In this document: positions 11,704 through 25,638 of the stretch, piece by piece
Layout of the letters: each line of letters begins with the position of its first letter
Position numbering within the stretch: position 1 is the first letter of the stretch
DNA from: Chrysomallon squamiferum
Taxonomy: Eukaryota; Mollusca; Gastropoda; Neomphalida; Peltospiridae
Assembly (NCBI GenBank): GCA_012295275.1
Contig: CM022669.1
Coordinates: 10,138,989-10,199,948, forward strand
Direction: 5' to 3'
DNA: 60,960 nt
Made by a program: the position numbers and the translations under genes
The notes under the pieces: model-generated
Database searches by the model: none
What the model saw: only the letters and a program-made list of their open reading frames with translations
Told to the model about the DNA's origin: nothing

Positions 11704-13713
11704 AGATTATCATTGTTACCGAGTGATAAAAAAGGGTCATATAAAAGTGCATGAATCCACTTTCGTGTGTCAAACTAGTCAAATCAACCAACTTTTCCAA
11801 AACTGACACAGACAGACATTTTGTCACCAAGATCGATGTACACGGAACGATGTTCGTTGTAACCGAAACTAGTCACTGAGAGACGCTGATCTATTTTTGG
11901 TAGCATAATTTCCACTTTCTCTACAGTTGTATTTATAAAATAAAATAAAATAAATAAATAAATAATACTTTACAATAACAATAACAATAACTATAATAAT
12001 AATGATATAGGTTTGCAAAAATAGATCGGCTAGTTTCGATTACAAAAGACGTCTTTGCGTGCACATTGGTCATATCAATAGCATGGTTATCCGAGTATGT
12101 TCGAAAAACTGGTTGATTTGACATCTTTACAAATGACTATCATAATTTTATGTGACATTTTAATATCTGCACAAGTACTAAAACACAAAAGAGTAACAAA
12201 CAATATAGATAAAACACTTCTGTGAAAGGATAAGACTATATAGCCAAGCATGGATCAGTCAAACTTCTTATCAAGAACAGGGTCAGTTATTAATATATAA
12301 TTACATCAAACGTAAAAATAGAGACATATCTGGTTTGATTTCCTATGTAGATGAAAACACTAAAGAGAAGTATGAATTTGATTAAACTCGAGTTTCTCAT
12401 GTGGGAGATGAAATTAAATTTTCATATGGGAGTTAATGTTGTTTCAATGAGTGGCTGCGATATTTAGAGGACGGGGCATTTAGACTATTTCTTCCCTTGA
12501 ACAAACATTAAGCGCATATTAAGTTTCTAAACACAGTAAAAATAAATATAGTTTTGTCGTTTCTTCAATTTCAGGTAACTTGGCAAAAGAAATGCGTATT
12601 GTACTAACTGGCATCACTGGTTCTGGTAAAAGTTCTACGGGAAATTCCATTCTTGGAAGGAACCATTTTGTAACCGGGTCAACAGCCTCCTCTGTTACGA
12701 GCGCCTGCCAGAAAGCTGCTGAATTTCGCTTTGATCGAGATTTGATCGTCGTCGATACACCCGGTATATTTGACACCGGTCGTTCTAAAGAAGAGATCAG
12801 CAAAGAAATTATCAAGTGTATTGCAATATCAGCGCCAGGACCTCACGCTTTTATCCTCGTTGTGCGGATCGGGCGATTTACGAAAGAAGAGTCTGAAACA
12901 GTCAATTATTACAGAGATGTTTTTGGTAAAGACATGATTAACTACTTGTTCGTCGTCTTTACTGGCATGGATGACTTAGAGGAATCTGGTACTACACTGG
13001 AAGAATATCTAGAAAATGCTCCCTCAAATTCTGAAGGACCTCATACAAAATTAAACGGAAAATACACTGGGATAAACAATCGAGCGAAACCACAGGATAG
13101 AGAGAAGCAGGTCGAGTATTTGATAAACATGATCAAATCCAATATTGAGATCAACAATGGAAGCCATTACACAACCGAAATGTTATCTGCAGCAGAGCAA
13201 GAAATGCGTAAGCGAGAAGAAGAGATACTGAAAGAAAAAGAGGAAGAGAAGAGAAAAAAAAGAGAAGAAATTGAAAAAAGTATGTGGATTAAACAGCTAG
13301 AAATCGAAAAACGTTTGAAAGAAGAAAACGAAAAATTGAAACTGGAGCTTCAGAGAGCAGAAGAAGAAAAGCTGAAGAAGACCGAAGAACCAGCTGTAAA
13401 CAGCTACAGAAAGGTCACTGAGCAAGAAGACGGAGAAAGAACTAACATCAAAGGCTTGATCGAATACGAAAATAAAGATATTATAATGCTGAAAGAGAGA
13501 TTGGCTCGTCTTGAACTAGAGAAAAGGGAAAATGAAGTAGCGATGTCGGAGAAAATAGCGAGATTGGAGATGAAAATCGCCAGGGAAGCCAGGGAACAGG
13601 CCAGAGATGAAGCTGAGAAGGGATTGCCAAAAATCGTAGTAAAGATGTGGAATGTGGTAAAAGAGTTTATTCCAAAGCCAGTGTTAGGAATACTGAATCT
13701 GTTTGGGAATTAG
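11376..13713 (+). CDS. GIMAP/AIG1-family GTPase, copy 2 (two exons)
   Basis: A close paralogue of copy 1. Exon 1 is 11376-11385 (ATGGCTTCAG), with upstream alternatives at 10199 and 8893. Exon 2 runs from 12575, after tttcag, to the stop ending at 13713, giving about 382 aa. In spliced numbering the P-loop is 16-23 and DTPG 64-67. The AIG1 box ISAPGPHAFILVV, FTGMDD (G4 region) and NNRAKP (G5) are present. A Lys/Glu-rich coiled coil follows, with a tail ending NLFGN. Compared with copy 1 it has lost a few residues (after NIKG) and has a locally shifted reading frame near 13028-13050, where SNSEGPHTKLNG replaces SNLKDFIQELNG. One inserted and one deleted base cancel out. The frame is otherwise intact, so it is probably functional. 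Confidence 0.92.
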
Positions 13714-15480
13714 CCATTCTATATGGTTTTTTGTTTTGTTGTCTGTTTGTTTCTAATATTACCTTAGAACCTTTTCTTTGTTTCATATAAAACTAAATTT
13801 AGAAATCATGATATATTTTATCTTTTATCTAGGTTTAAATCGATGTTACCGCATTTGCCAGGTTTATTTTGTTATTTTTTTGTTGTTTTCTTTCTTTCTC
13901 TCTTTCTTTTTTTTTTTTTCGTGCTTTTTTAGTTAAAGTAAATTAATTAATGTTGTTTTGAGAAAGATTTTTGTAAAGAGAAAAGTAGATCTTGAATATA
14001 TCGAAATGTAAAATGTTTGTGTCAGACTGAAGCGATCTTCAAAAATGGTTGCCAAAATTTATTGGAATACATATAGTATAACAGGCGCATGTATATCCAA
14101 ATTAATTTAAACAAAAAACAAAATATCATTAACGAGACGATTCAAACAGTTTCAGAGAGAAAACATTTAATTTTATGAGCATAATGGTGGAATATTTGAA
14201 AATGGCCTTAAATTGTTTGTATCTTTATTTTTTATTATTATTTTTTATTAAACTAACACCATACCTGATTTTAAACTGAAAATGGATTTTCACATACCAC
14301 AGAAATAGTGAAAATTATGTACCACATGGTCAGTGCTGTAAACCTTTTTAAATTTTATCTTTTTATTTATTTAATTATTTTCTTTTAAATCTGAAACAGC
14401 TAGACATCAAATGAACTGTTTTGATTTCCGTAAGAGATCTACTTTAAACCTTTTGATATGAAAACTATAATCGATGTAACCAACGAAACATTTTATAAAT
14501 TACAATTGTTTTTGTATCTTATATATTTGTAAATGACAGTTACTGCATTAGTCAGTATAAAAGATAGTTAATTAATCAATATGGTTAGGAAAATGATTTT
14601 TCTGTAGAGAACAAAAACATTATTATTTGTATAACAAACTATGAGAAATTTGCCGCACTGTACTAATACAATAATCATTCCTACGATGTATTAAAACAGT
14701 TAATATGTGCAAATATATATTAATAAATGACAGCTATTGCATTAATCTGCTATTCATAAACAAAACAATAATTAATTAGTATTGTTGGGAAAATGATTTT
14801 TCTGGAGAGAAGAAAGGCATTATTATTTGTATGACAAAATATCAGAAATTTACTGTAGTAATAAAATTGTATTTCATGCGATGTGTTAATATATATTAGT
14901 AAATGACGGCTATTACAGTAATCTGTTATCCATAGACCAAAAGTAGTCAATTAGTATTGTTAGGAAAATTATGTTTCTGTAGAGAAGAGTAGTATTATTG
15001 TGTGACACGATATAAGAGATTTTCAGTACTGTACTAATAAAATAACTTGTGATATTGTGTATATACCTTGTATTTTTTGTGTGATAAAATGTTTGTAGAT
15101 AAAAGGTAGCATGTGCTTTTCAGAAAATAAATAATAAGTAAAGCATTGCCTATACAGCGATAAACAAACACAAACAAAATCTTTTGATTGGAATAGTATT
15201 TTGTTTGTTCCAAGAACTTGTAACTTGATAAGATGTCTGGAAATTACACCATATACTTTTAATGTGGACACATTTTTAAAGATATAAGATTGCCGGGGGT
15301 ATTCATAAAATAAATAAATAAATAAATAAAGGACAGGATACAGAGCGAAATACAAACATATATTATGTCTTTGAGACGATTTTCGTTGTTTGTTGTTGAT
15401 TTTTGTTGTTTCTTTTGTTGTAGTTTTTTGTTTTTGTTTTGTATTTGTTGTTGTTGTATGTTATTCTTGAGTTTATTCAA
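13714..15480. other. GIMAP copy 2 3' flank
   Basis: Non-coding and matched over long stretches to 5544-6450. It includes the tandem ~190-bp repeat annotated separately and an (AAAT)n run near 15310-15330. No other gene seen. Confidence 0.6.
14530..15075. repeat. Three tandem ~180-195 bp units in GIMAP 3' flank
   Basis: Units begin with 'aaatgacagttactgcatta' or variants at about 14531, 14725 and 14903, and continue through 'ttaggaaaatgatttttctg' and 'gtactaataaaata'. The same unit appears twice at 6290-7060, and in reverse orientation near 33120-33270 and 31010-31050. It marks decayed GIMAP units. Confidence 0.65.
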
Positions 15481-16797
15481 GGGCGATAAGTATTCGTCGG
15501 TTCCAGTCAGGCGACCGATTATTTACAGTACTCTTCTGTGCTGAAAGTCTTATCCTTGTTGAAATGAAATTGCACAGGTATCCCTGACGCAGATTAATTT
15601 TCTTCTCTCACTTCGTTGGATATCTGCTACAGAACACCTGTTTCGGTATTACTTTATTTTATAATATTAGCAATGCTAACGCATTTAAATATGTATATAT
15701 ATATATATATCTATTGTGAAATAATTTTTTTTTTTATATTAACGGAAAGACAAAAATTTTAATAAAAATAACTAATAAAGAAAAACAATAACAAAAAAGA
15801 AAACAGTGTGAAGATATTTAAAAAAAAAATGACAAAGATACAGTATTTCAAAGTAGTCAAAAGTAGGAAAGTTTTTTTTTTTTTTTTTATTTTTTTTTAA
15901 AGTATTAAATCACAAAACATATTTTTTCAAGAGATATCTAGAATATGCATGTTTTATTCAATAAAGAGTTCTCTTTATAAAGATTTTAATACAGATAGAT
16001 TTACTGAATTAAATATGTTCTTAGGCTGTTTCAACCGATATGTAAATGTGAAGTCCTTCGTGGATCAGACACTATCGCTTCATTTTAAATGGCTATTAAA
16101 CAATAAATACGTGGCATTATTTGACAAACAGAAGACAGAATGTGAAAGAAATTTAATAATCTATTAAAGCCTAATCGATCGTTTTCGTTTTATACGATTT
16201 TTTCCCTAACATTTTCCTATTTCCTTGTTTTGCTTTATTTTCAGATTTTTATGTTTAAGAAATTCCCCCCACTTAAACAAACTAATATTTTATCTCATTC
16301 TGGTTTTAAACTTATAGTCAATTAGCATGACATATTGAGGAAATTCTCCATTTCTGATAAAAAGTGGTAGCTAATAACATAATTAATTGTTGTCCTGGGT
16401 ATATCTAAATTCCTGGCCAACTCGCACGTATTTTTCATTTAACAGGATGTTGCTGTAATTTTATATATATATATTCACTATATACTTTTTGTTTATTTAT
16501 TCATTTTTTATGTACATAAATGTTTGCAGCAAAAAAGTAAATTCTTACACGAATAATTATATTTTGATTTATTTGTTTTTCTTTACAAACAGATATCACC
16601 ATTCGGGTATTTTGGTTTACCCACACCGCCTACATTATTAAAAATGAAGAACGTGTAACATTTGTTACAAGTACGACTACAAGATTCAAAAACGAAAAAA
16701 ATAAACAACACCGTGTATATAAAGAGCTGGAGGTATTCACTTGAAATATTGGCCAATAACGGGGCAAAATCCATATCTTTCAGCAAGTTTCAAAATG

Positions 16798-16828
<31 letters not shown>

Positions 16829-17864
16829 GTAATCATTGCTTAGAGTCCACCCATTTCAGTTCTTTAAGTTATGGTGGGAATTGTTTTTAATGTGTATTTT
16901 ACATGTAGAATTGTGGTGTGCAAGCGGAAGACCACAGTATTCCTGGTCTGAAGGTATGATAGCAAAGTACAGAAGACCATAGACATTTTCCAGTTAGAAA
17001 TTGCATTAGTAAACAATAAAGTTGCTCTGAATTCTTTGTTCAAATGAAAGTTCAGCTACATGAATTTAACGTGACAATGTATCAAACATGTGTACACAAC
17101 GAATGAAATTCGTCATATTTTTTGTTTTTGACCTGGCCTGACTGGATGTTATAATAATTATATAATACACGTCGGAAAAAATATATAATCAAGTTAAAAC
17201 GTGTCTGCCGTGTGACCACTTCTCATACATTTTTAAATTGTTCTGACCACTGCCAAAAGTGCCAATAACGGATGCAGACGAATTTATAGAGAGAGCCTCA
17301 TTTTAGAAATTTGCTAGAGACAGTTCCTTGACGTTACGAGTATGTTATATATTTTGTGTAGAATGAAAAGATAAAGTTTTGGCTCTAACAAATTTCAAGA
17401 CTGATAAATTATATTAGCACATACAAACACAAACGCACGTACACACACACACACACATATATTATTATTATATGAACAAAACTGTTGAGAACTACATAAT
17501 AAGAACACTCAGCTCGGACCTGTGGCTAATGTTCTTCTTTATTACATATTAAATAGCAAGAACACTGCACCTTCACTCTAAACTCCATGCACTCTGAAAC
17601 AGATATTTGTAAAAACAAACAAAATAAAACAAATTTGTCAATGTACGAGCATAAATCCAAGCATGCCTAATAAATAACTGCAAGTGACAAAACATTTCTG
17701 TAAATTAAAACAGTATATGTTCTCTCTCTTTCTGTGTGTTAATATGTATTATTATAAAAAAAGAATACATGTATTATATTTTTATTTTTATTGAAAACTT
17801 TAATGTTAATACATTTTTTAATTACTGTAATCCTAATAAACAAACAATTTTGATCTGTCTGGTA
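15481..17864. other. Intergenic, no gene seen
   Basis: AT-rich sequence with TA runs (15690-15710, 16799-16828) and a CA run near 17440. Short open frames at 15949-16167 (+) and 16583-16786 (-) show no recognisable domain or codon pattern. Confidence 0.4.
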
Positions 17865-18039
17865 TCATAATTGTTTAAGAGCCAAACGCTCTCGAGAGAA
17901 TCCTGGAACGTATTGACGAATCATGTTTGTCATGATTCCGAGAATGGAGAATCCTTCTTTTTCTGCTTCATTTCTTACCAAATATCTGACCGTTTCCAAG
18001 ATGATTACCGACAGATCTTCTATGATATCGATTATTATT
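17865..18039 (-). pseudogene. Candidate orphan 3' exon, GIMAP-tail-like
   Basis: On the minus strand an acceptor-like tract (aaaaaaattag) is followed by an open frame containing LETVRYLVRNEAEKEG and ending LALKQL before a stop at 17865-17867. Base composition is more coding-like than its surroundings. RNEAEKEG..ILGIM..MIRQYV resembles the GIMAP C-terminal stretch RDEAEKGL..ILEKM..VVKEFI. It lies 60 bp beyond the stop of the TIR gene on the same strand. I found no phase-compatible donor linking the two, so it may be an alternative last exon or a relic. Confidence 0.35.
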
Positions 18040-18100
18040 CTAATTTTTTTTTTTCACAAATTAATCCTTTCATTGTCTAATTAAAAAGCTATCAGGAAAA

Positions 18101-18318
18101 TCAGCAATGTTTTCCCCTACTTCCAAGCTCCTTTATGAGTTCAATTATTTTTGTCTTAAATGGATATTTGCCACTGAAGTCAAAATAGAGTTTATCCTGT
18201 ACGATAATTCCCAGCCAACCATCAGCATTGAAACCGGCCTCCATCAGAAGTGGTATAATGTCTTTCTTTTTTGTTGCTGCATATTTAGCTTCTGTTTATT
18301 GTTTTAAAAAATGAAAGA

Positions 18319-18353
<35 letters not shown>

Positions 18354-21104
18354 ATTAAAAAATATTAAAAAGTCATAAGTGTAACCATAAAACCTGCTAT
18401 TATTATTATTATTGTAAAGGGTTTTATTTATTTATTTATTTCATAAATAGAATTGTTCAAAAAGTGGAAATAAAACTTGTTGTTGTTGTTGTTGTTGTTG
18501 TTGTTTGTTGTTGTTGTTGTTGTTGTTACATTAATTATTATTATTACTACCACTACTACCACTGCTGCAGGTTCTACCATTCCCATAGTTACTACTGCTG
18601 CTATCACTACTGCTACCACTACTCCTACCACCACTACTACTATCAGGTTTGCAGAATTATGGACAGATTATTATTTGTTTTCATGGATGACACTTAAAAA
18701 GATAATCTTAAATTCTGAGTGAATAAATTTGTTACTTGAAGATTCTTATGTGTCATCATTTGTACTCTCATAACATTGTGGGTCACATGGAGAAAAGCAC
18801 ATGAAAGATAAATAATTTATAAAGAAGGTGAAGGAGCACTTGCCAAGCAACTTGTTTCCAAATGTATATTTCACAAATATAGAGTTAAAAGAAAAGAAAA
18901 GAAAATGGCAAATCTTCCTACTGATGAATCACCATTAACTAGAGTGGGTGTAGATTATTTTGTATCTTTTATGATAAAACAAGGATACAATGTAGTAATG
19001 CACTTTGTTGATATATTTATGTTTAGCTATTCATGAGGCCTGCAAAAGAATATTCAGTAGATTTTTAATCGTTATGAATGCCAGCATGAAATTTTGCATA
19101 TGGATTACTTCAACAATAAGTAATACGGTTTGACCATGGAGATTTTCTCTGGGATTATTTTAAGCAATGCACAGTTATGTGAAAAAACAATAGAGATAAC
19201 ATCAGCATCTTGCAGATTTATTCTGGAAACAATGTTCTAGAGCAGTGGTGCCCAATATATCGATCACGATCGACCGGTCGATCGCAGAGAAAGTGAGGGT
19301 AGATCGCATGACACTAAAAAATAGCCTATCATCCATCCTACAGCCAGACTGAGGAGATCACATCTCATCTCGCGGGATCACGGCGCAACACACTGGGTCA
19401 TTGCCCATGCGCGGTCCAATGTAATCTCCGGCTATACAGTTAGCGGTTACCAACTTATTTCTACAAAAGAAAGGTCTGAAAATGAATGGGGGAGCTGGAC
19501 CAAGTAAGAAACCAAAACATGTAGAATACAACCAACTAAATGACGATCGGTGTAGACTTGGCATTTTTAACTGATCTCACCAACATGTTGAATGAGCTTA
19601 ATTTAGAGCTGCAAGGAAAAGACGAAACCGTCGTCAAAATGATCACCTCAGTTAAAGTTTTTAAACGAAAAATGAAACATCTCTCCTCAAAGCTGTAGCG
19701 CCATGATTTGGGAAGAATTCAGAATCCCGCGTCAGAGCTGGCGACACAACAGAAGCCATGGGTGCAACTTGACCGTGAGCGCTACAAAAAGCAGACTGAC
19801 AATTGTCTGTCAAAGTTTGACAGACGCTTTCAAGACTTTGCTTTACTTGAGCGAGTTGTTACATTTATGTGCAATCCATTTCAGGAAGATATTGACGTTG
19901 ACTCACTCTCATCAAAAATTACAACGCTGTATCATCTGAATTCGTATGGAGTGGAGGATGAGATTTTGACATTACAGGCTGATATTGAGCTGAAGTCCAG
20001 GGCTCACGAACTGTTCTACCCAGACCTGAGGAAATGTGATACCTTCTTGACTGCATTATTTGGCTGAACTTATTTATGTGAGTCAGACTTTTCCCACATG
20101 AAGATTATTAAGTCAAAATACCGTTCTACCATGACTGATGAACATTTGGAAGTCTGTTTGAGGATGGCTATCAGCAGCTACTGTCCGGACTATGCAACCC
20201 TGACTGATTCCTTACAGTGCAAGTCATCAGAATAAGGTGATGGCCACAAATGTACAGACTTGTATTGTGCCAAACAGGTTCATGCTATTAGTCAAGGTAC
20301 AACAACATATATTGTAAATATAAGGTATACTTACTATAAATAAATAAAATAAATAAATAAATGTTTTGCGTTTTAATTGTAGGTAGATCATTTCGACTTC
20401 GTCATTTAAAAAGTAGCTCGCAAGCCAAAAAAGTGTGAGCACTAATGTTCTAGAGAATATCTTTTATCACAACAAGAGAGACATATATGGTTTTATTTTC
20501 ACAAACATATACGTCTGATGTTATGTCCCGTTAGTTACCACCACTACTACTAAAATTACTACTACTAATACAACTGCTGCCACCACTACTATCCCACAAC
20601 CATTACTGTTACTACTGCTGCTACTACTACTAACCGTTACTACAATTATCACTTTTCCTGTAACCACTTGACATACAGACAAGGACAACAGCAGCCTTCT
20701 CAACAGCGCCTGCCATTGCATCAAAAGTGGATCCTTTCATGTTGTCCACATCCATCCACACATGATAATTAGCTTTCTTCAGAGCTTCTTTTATCTGAGA
20801 TGCAAACAAGACCACATAACTTTTATTACAAAATAATAAATTTTAACATTTTGTGTTATACAAGTTTCCATCAATATAAATAATCTTTAAACTGAAAACT
20901 GATATGCTATACATTCTAATATTTTATTTTGACAGGAAAATTAAATATTTTTAAATATCATTTATAAAGCAGACTACTTATGAAAAAATAACTTTTTGTA
21001 AAGAATAGATACATTTTATTTAGTAAGTTGAAGTAAATAAACAAATTAATTTCAAAAAAGCAATACAGAATTGAATGTGTTAATAAACATACATATATAA
21101 ATAG

Positions 21105-21157
<53 letters not shown>

Positions 21158-23802
21158 CTTGAATATAAATATATTCTTTTTCAGGGTACATTTAAATGAT
21201 TAAAAACAAATATATATATAAAAACACATACATATATTCAAGCATCTATCTATCTATCTGTCTATCTATATATATATATATTTACAGGTATGACTTTCTT
21301 TTGATCAGCCCATGAATAGCTTATCATAATGTGCCCTGTGGATTCCTTTTCTGGGGTAACATTCATTTTCTGAGCATCTGGAAAAAATATTAACAGTCAT
21401 ATGTAATTTACTAATACAAATATTTTGCAATTACTATCAGTACTTCTTTATATTAGCTTCCATACTTATTATTATTAATTTTATTGTTGTTGTTGTTGTT
21501 GATGCTATTATTATTATTATTACAAAAAAATATTTAAAAAAATCTTTGTTTATTTTTGTATTACTTCTGCTATTACTGTTGCTACCACAACTATTACTAC
21601 TACTATATCTGCTACTTCTAGTTCTACCTCTACTACTACTTAAATTTTTACTGTTAATACTATTGCCACTACTACTATTACTACAGCTTCTACCATTATC
21701 ATTACTTCTACTAATATTATTAATACTACTTGTTTTAGTACTACTGTTAGAACCATTACTACTGCAATAACCACAAGTAACTATCAACAGTATAACAAAT
21801 ATTGTTACTACTACTGCTACTATAATTATTACTACTACTACTTTTACTTATAAGATACAGGTCATATACTGCTCCTAAGACAACAAATACAATTACTATT
21901 ATATACTATTAAATAACTTACCAGTGCCATGCAATTTCGTGGATAACTCACCACTTTCGGTGTCAGATTCATCTGATGAAAAATTAGCCCAGGAACGTGC
22001 TATATATATATATATACAAAAATATATAAACTTCATAAGTTTCATAACTGATCTACCCTTGTATAAGTATTAAAAAAAATACAAATAAAATATAATAAAA
22101 TAATATAAAGTATTTCTAAAAAATAAGAAAATAATAAGGAAAAAGAAAAATGAAACAAAAATAATATATAATACAGTATTTTGCTCAATTGTTTTTGATT
22201 CCATTATTCAAATTATTTATTACAGATCAACAGAAATTATTTAGCTTGTTCAATCAGCCCAGCATTAGTTACAACAGAAGCTCCCGTAGATTTGATATAT
22301 CCTGTAAAACCACCTGCTGATCACTTACATAGTGCTGAAGCTGTGGTCTTCTTATTTACACAGAAAATATGTTCCAACAGATTTGAAGTATTTACCATAG
22401 ACATGCTGTTTAATTATTTCCAGATTCATCCCTTCTTTAAAATTTCATTTTAAACCCCAAAATTGGATGGTATTTTGTCCTTTTTCTCTCAAAACAATAA
22501 AATACAGTGAAAGTACTAATCATAATCTGATTTTTATAATTCAAACAAGTTTATTCAGAATGAATAGACCTATATAAAGAGGGATTACCAGACATGTTTT
22601 AAACCTTGGGTAGGTTGACTGTTTATGGGGTCAGCTCACTCGCAGGACAACACGCTGTTCACTTCACCAAATTATTCTGATAACCATTTGTATGCCATGT
22701 GACCTGAACTCTGATTTTAGTTGTAATCAGTTGATCACAGAGACAGGTGTGCCATTCTCAGATTTAATATACAGTGCCACAGAATTAAGGGAGACCATGA
22801 CAGGTTGAACAATGGGGCAGGTCAGGCCATTTAACAATTAACCTTGTAGAAATTAGTGTCTTACCATTTTTTGTATCCATTTATTGTTTCAGATTAGCCA
22901 GATCTACGACTGACTGATACACGCGAGTTTTCAAGCTGTCCAAGAGATGTGCTCTGATTTGGCATTGTAAACATTATTTTTTTTGAACATTCAAAGTGTT
23001 ACATACTGCTAAAAGTTATTTAATTTCAAGGGTAATCTTTGAGATATAAAATTAGCAAAACGCTTAGAAAATAGATTACATCTGATTTATTTATTTATTG
23101 ACATAGGCTATGCTTCTACACTCTCATTTTTTAAACTAACTTGAGTGTATTTATTTTGAGTATAATACATTGTCTCAATCTGCCTCAACGCTAACCGTGA
23201 TAAAGCCATTATGTTTTACATTATTTTCGTGTAAATTTTCATTTAACTGTTTTCCAGTCCAACAGAGCCATTTTGTTTGCAAAAACACATATCCTCGCGC
23301 TTTTTTTTTTTTTATAGACTAACAATAATCAGTTTCGTTTTTCTTCATTATACGATTTTACGTTGCTGGTTTTGATTTAAATGTTTATCAGTTTATAAGA
23401 GGGGATTTACAACAGTAGTCAAAATAGACTAGTAATCCTAAACTATTTACGTGGCGCTGTAATAAAATATAATCAGTGTATTGTGAAAACGAATATTTTT
23501 AGTTTGTTGATATATTTATCATTTGTTTAATAGTTTACAATGTCACTAGTAGCATATAATTCCAGTGACAAAAGTAAGGACAGCGATGATGATGCAGTTA
23601 AACAGATATTTCGTGTACATACAGAGGTTGCTAGAGACCGAATCATTGACGAAGATGAAACGCTGTCGTTTCGATATCATTGATCAATAGTCAAACCAGT
23701 CAATGGAAGTGAAATGCAGCCAGCGAAAGCAACTTGTCTTGAGTTACACAATTATGAGGTGTATTTTCCGAGGACATTATAGTATTTGCATATCTCAGAC
23801 AT

Positions 23803-23852
<50 letters not shown>

Positions 23853-25604
23853 TTATATTTAATGTATATTTTATTATTGTTGTAATTGTTGTGTCTAGTA
23901 CATTCGGCTAAATTTTCTTTTTATATTTATTTATTTATATTTATTTTTTTATTTCTGTAATATTAAAGATTGTAAAATGCAGAGACACATCACAGATTTT
24001 ATTATGTAGATTAAAAGTATTAATAACTGGTTTTGTATTGCCAGGGCAAGTCCTAGCAACATAGGTTAAACTGATTGCCTCATACTGGGAGTTTTCATTA
24101 GTTTTGGGAACTGTATCAGCATGTGACATTAACATATATGACAACTGCTGCCTATAATTTAAGGGAAAATTCTGAGTGAACAAGGATTCCACTCTGGCCC
24201 TTGACCTAAAAGGACCTTAAATAATTGTTAGTGAAAGTAAGCATTTATATATTTGCTTAATAATGGTTTCTCTTATATGTGGTACAGATCAACTCAGATC
24301 AGTAATTAATTAGTTTAGGCTTGTTGCTTTCATTTCAATATATCTGCTAAAAAGAATAATTAATATATATCAAAGATGAGACAATAATTATATTTTAATT
24401 TTGGACTTTAATTTATTTCGAATATACTAGCGCACAGTTTATTAAATGTCTTGGCATATCTTTAAGAAAAGTGGTTACAATTTATAATTAACTCATCTGT
24501 TTTAATTTTCACATGGAAATATATTTAAGAAATAAACATGATTGATACACACAGAGTATTCTCAGTGAACGCAGCTGCCATGTATTCATTATTTCTGTTC
24601 AGGTCACAAAACTGTTAGTTTGGTGTAAATGTTACTGACATCATTAATTATAATATTGCATGTTTTATATTTATGTGTACTTGTTAATTTATTTGTGCTA
24701 GTATCTGTATCTTTATGATAACTGTCGTTCTTTTCTTTAAATATAAATATTTCAGTGATATTATATTTATGTTTTCAATATATGAATAATAATTACATGA
24801 AGTTCATGTGTATATGTATTTAAAATGCTAATAAATCTATTAAATGTATAAAGGATTTTTGAAGATTTTTATATAGTGTAATTGGTTCTAATTAACATAG
24901 AGCAATAAAAATGATTATAGGCAGATGTATCGTATTAGAAATATATAAACATGAAATCAAACCATTAATCTGGTGTCGCCTAGGTCTTAATGTGTTCCTT
25001 CAAAAGACAACCGAAACCCTGGTATTATATAAACAATGAGCTTAAAATTCCAAACTATAGTTAATTGCTTTTCCAAAATATTACTTTTAATACATGAACT
25101 GGATGCAATTTACATTAACTAGGACTGAATGAACTTCAAGAATTTCTTAAGTGATATAATGATCACCTAGTTTATATTGATAGATTATTTCATTAGTATC
25201 AGATTGAGTGGGACTATATTAATGTCATTTATAAGTTTCGTATTATGTTATGTTTTCTTGAATATGTGATTACTATATCATATATGATGTAATAATATCC
25301 ATGGATAAAAAAGAAAGATGAATTAATCCTTTCACTGTGTAATTAAAAACAGCTTTTACCTGTACTTTCATGCTCTTTTTGCAGATGCTTACCGGTTACA
25401 TCAACTGAATATTTCTCAGCATATTCAAAAAAGGATGGAGACGCCTTGAGACATTCCAGCCAGTTACGAGGTTTGCGACCTTCCATCATCAGATAAAAAA
25501 TAAATAAATGAATACACAAATAAACAAAGAAATAAACAAAGAAATAAATAAGTAAGTAAATAAATTAATTAATTAAAAAGTCATAAGTCTAGCTAAAAAA
25601 AACC

Positions 25605-25638
<34 letters not shown>

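Larger units (their letters stand above)
7600..12360 (+). repeat. Tandem units of GIMAP promoter, exon 1 and intron 1
   Basis: A unit of about 1.2-1.3 kb repeats. Each contains a promoter-like block (cacgttt..ggaaatatttactggtttcgg), the 10-nt first exon ATGGCTTCAG with a gtaag donor, a start-of-intron block (atatttcccgatg), a (CT)n tract, and a block with 'gatcgatgtacacgga'. First exons fall at 8893, 10199 and 11376, with spacings of 1306 and 1177 bp. A broken version sits at ~7600, where a deletion has fused promoter sequence directly to 'ttcaggtaagg' and removed the ATG. Only the last unit is adjacent to a GTPase exon (12575). Confidence 0.8.

Noticed and set aside
15949-16786. Two small frames as possible genes
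   Set aside because: No recognisable domain, AT-rich codons, and no splice or promoter support.
19358-20067. Host genes within 19.36-20.07 kb
   Set aside because: The region lies between the ends of the hAT element and its coding remnants are transposase.
21437-21787. Ser/Asn-rich and Leu-rich proteins on opposite strands
   Set aside because: They come from an imperfect (ACT)n tract inside an intron; the same applies to 18428-18722 and 25647-26013.
23941-24192. 83-codon minus-strand frame
   Set aside because: No motif recognised, located in an intron of the TIR gene, and not shared with the duplicated block.
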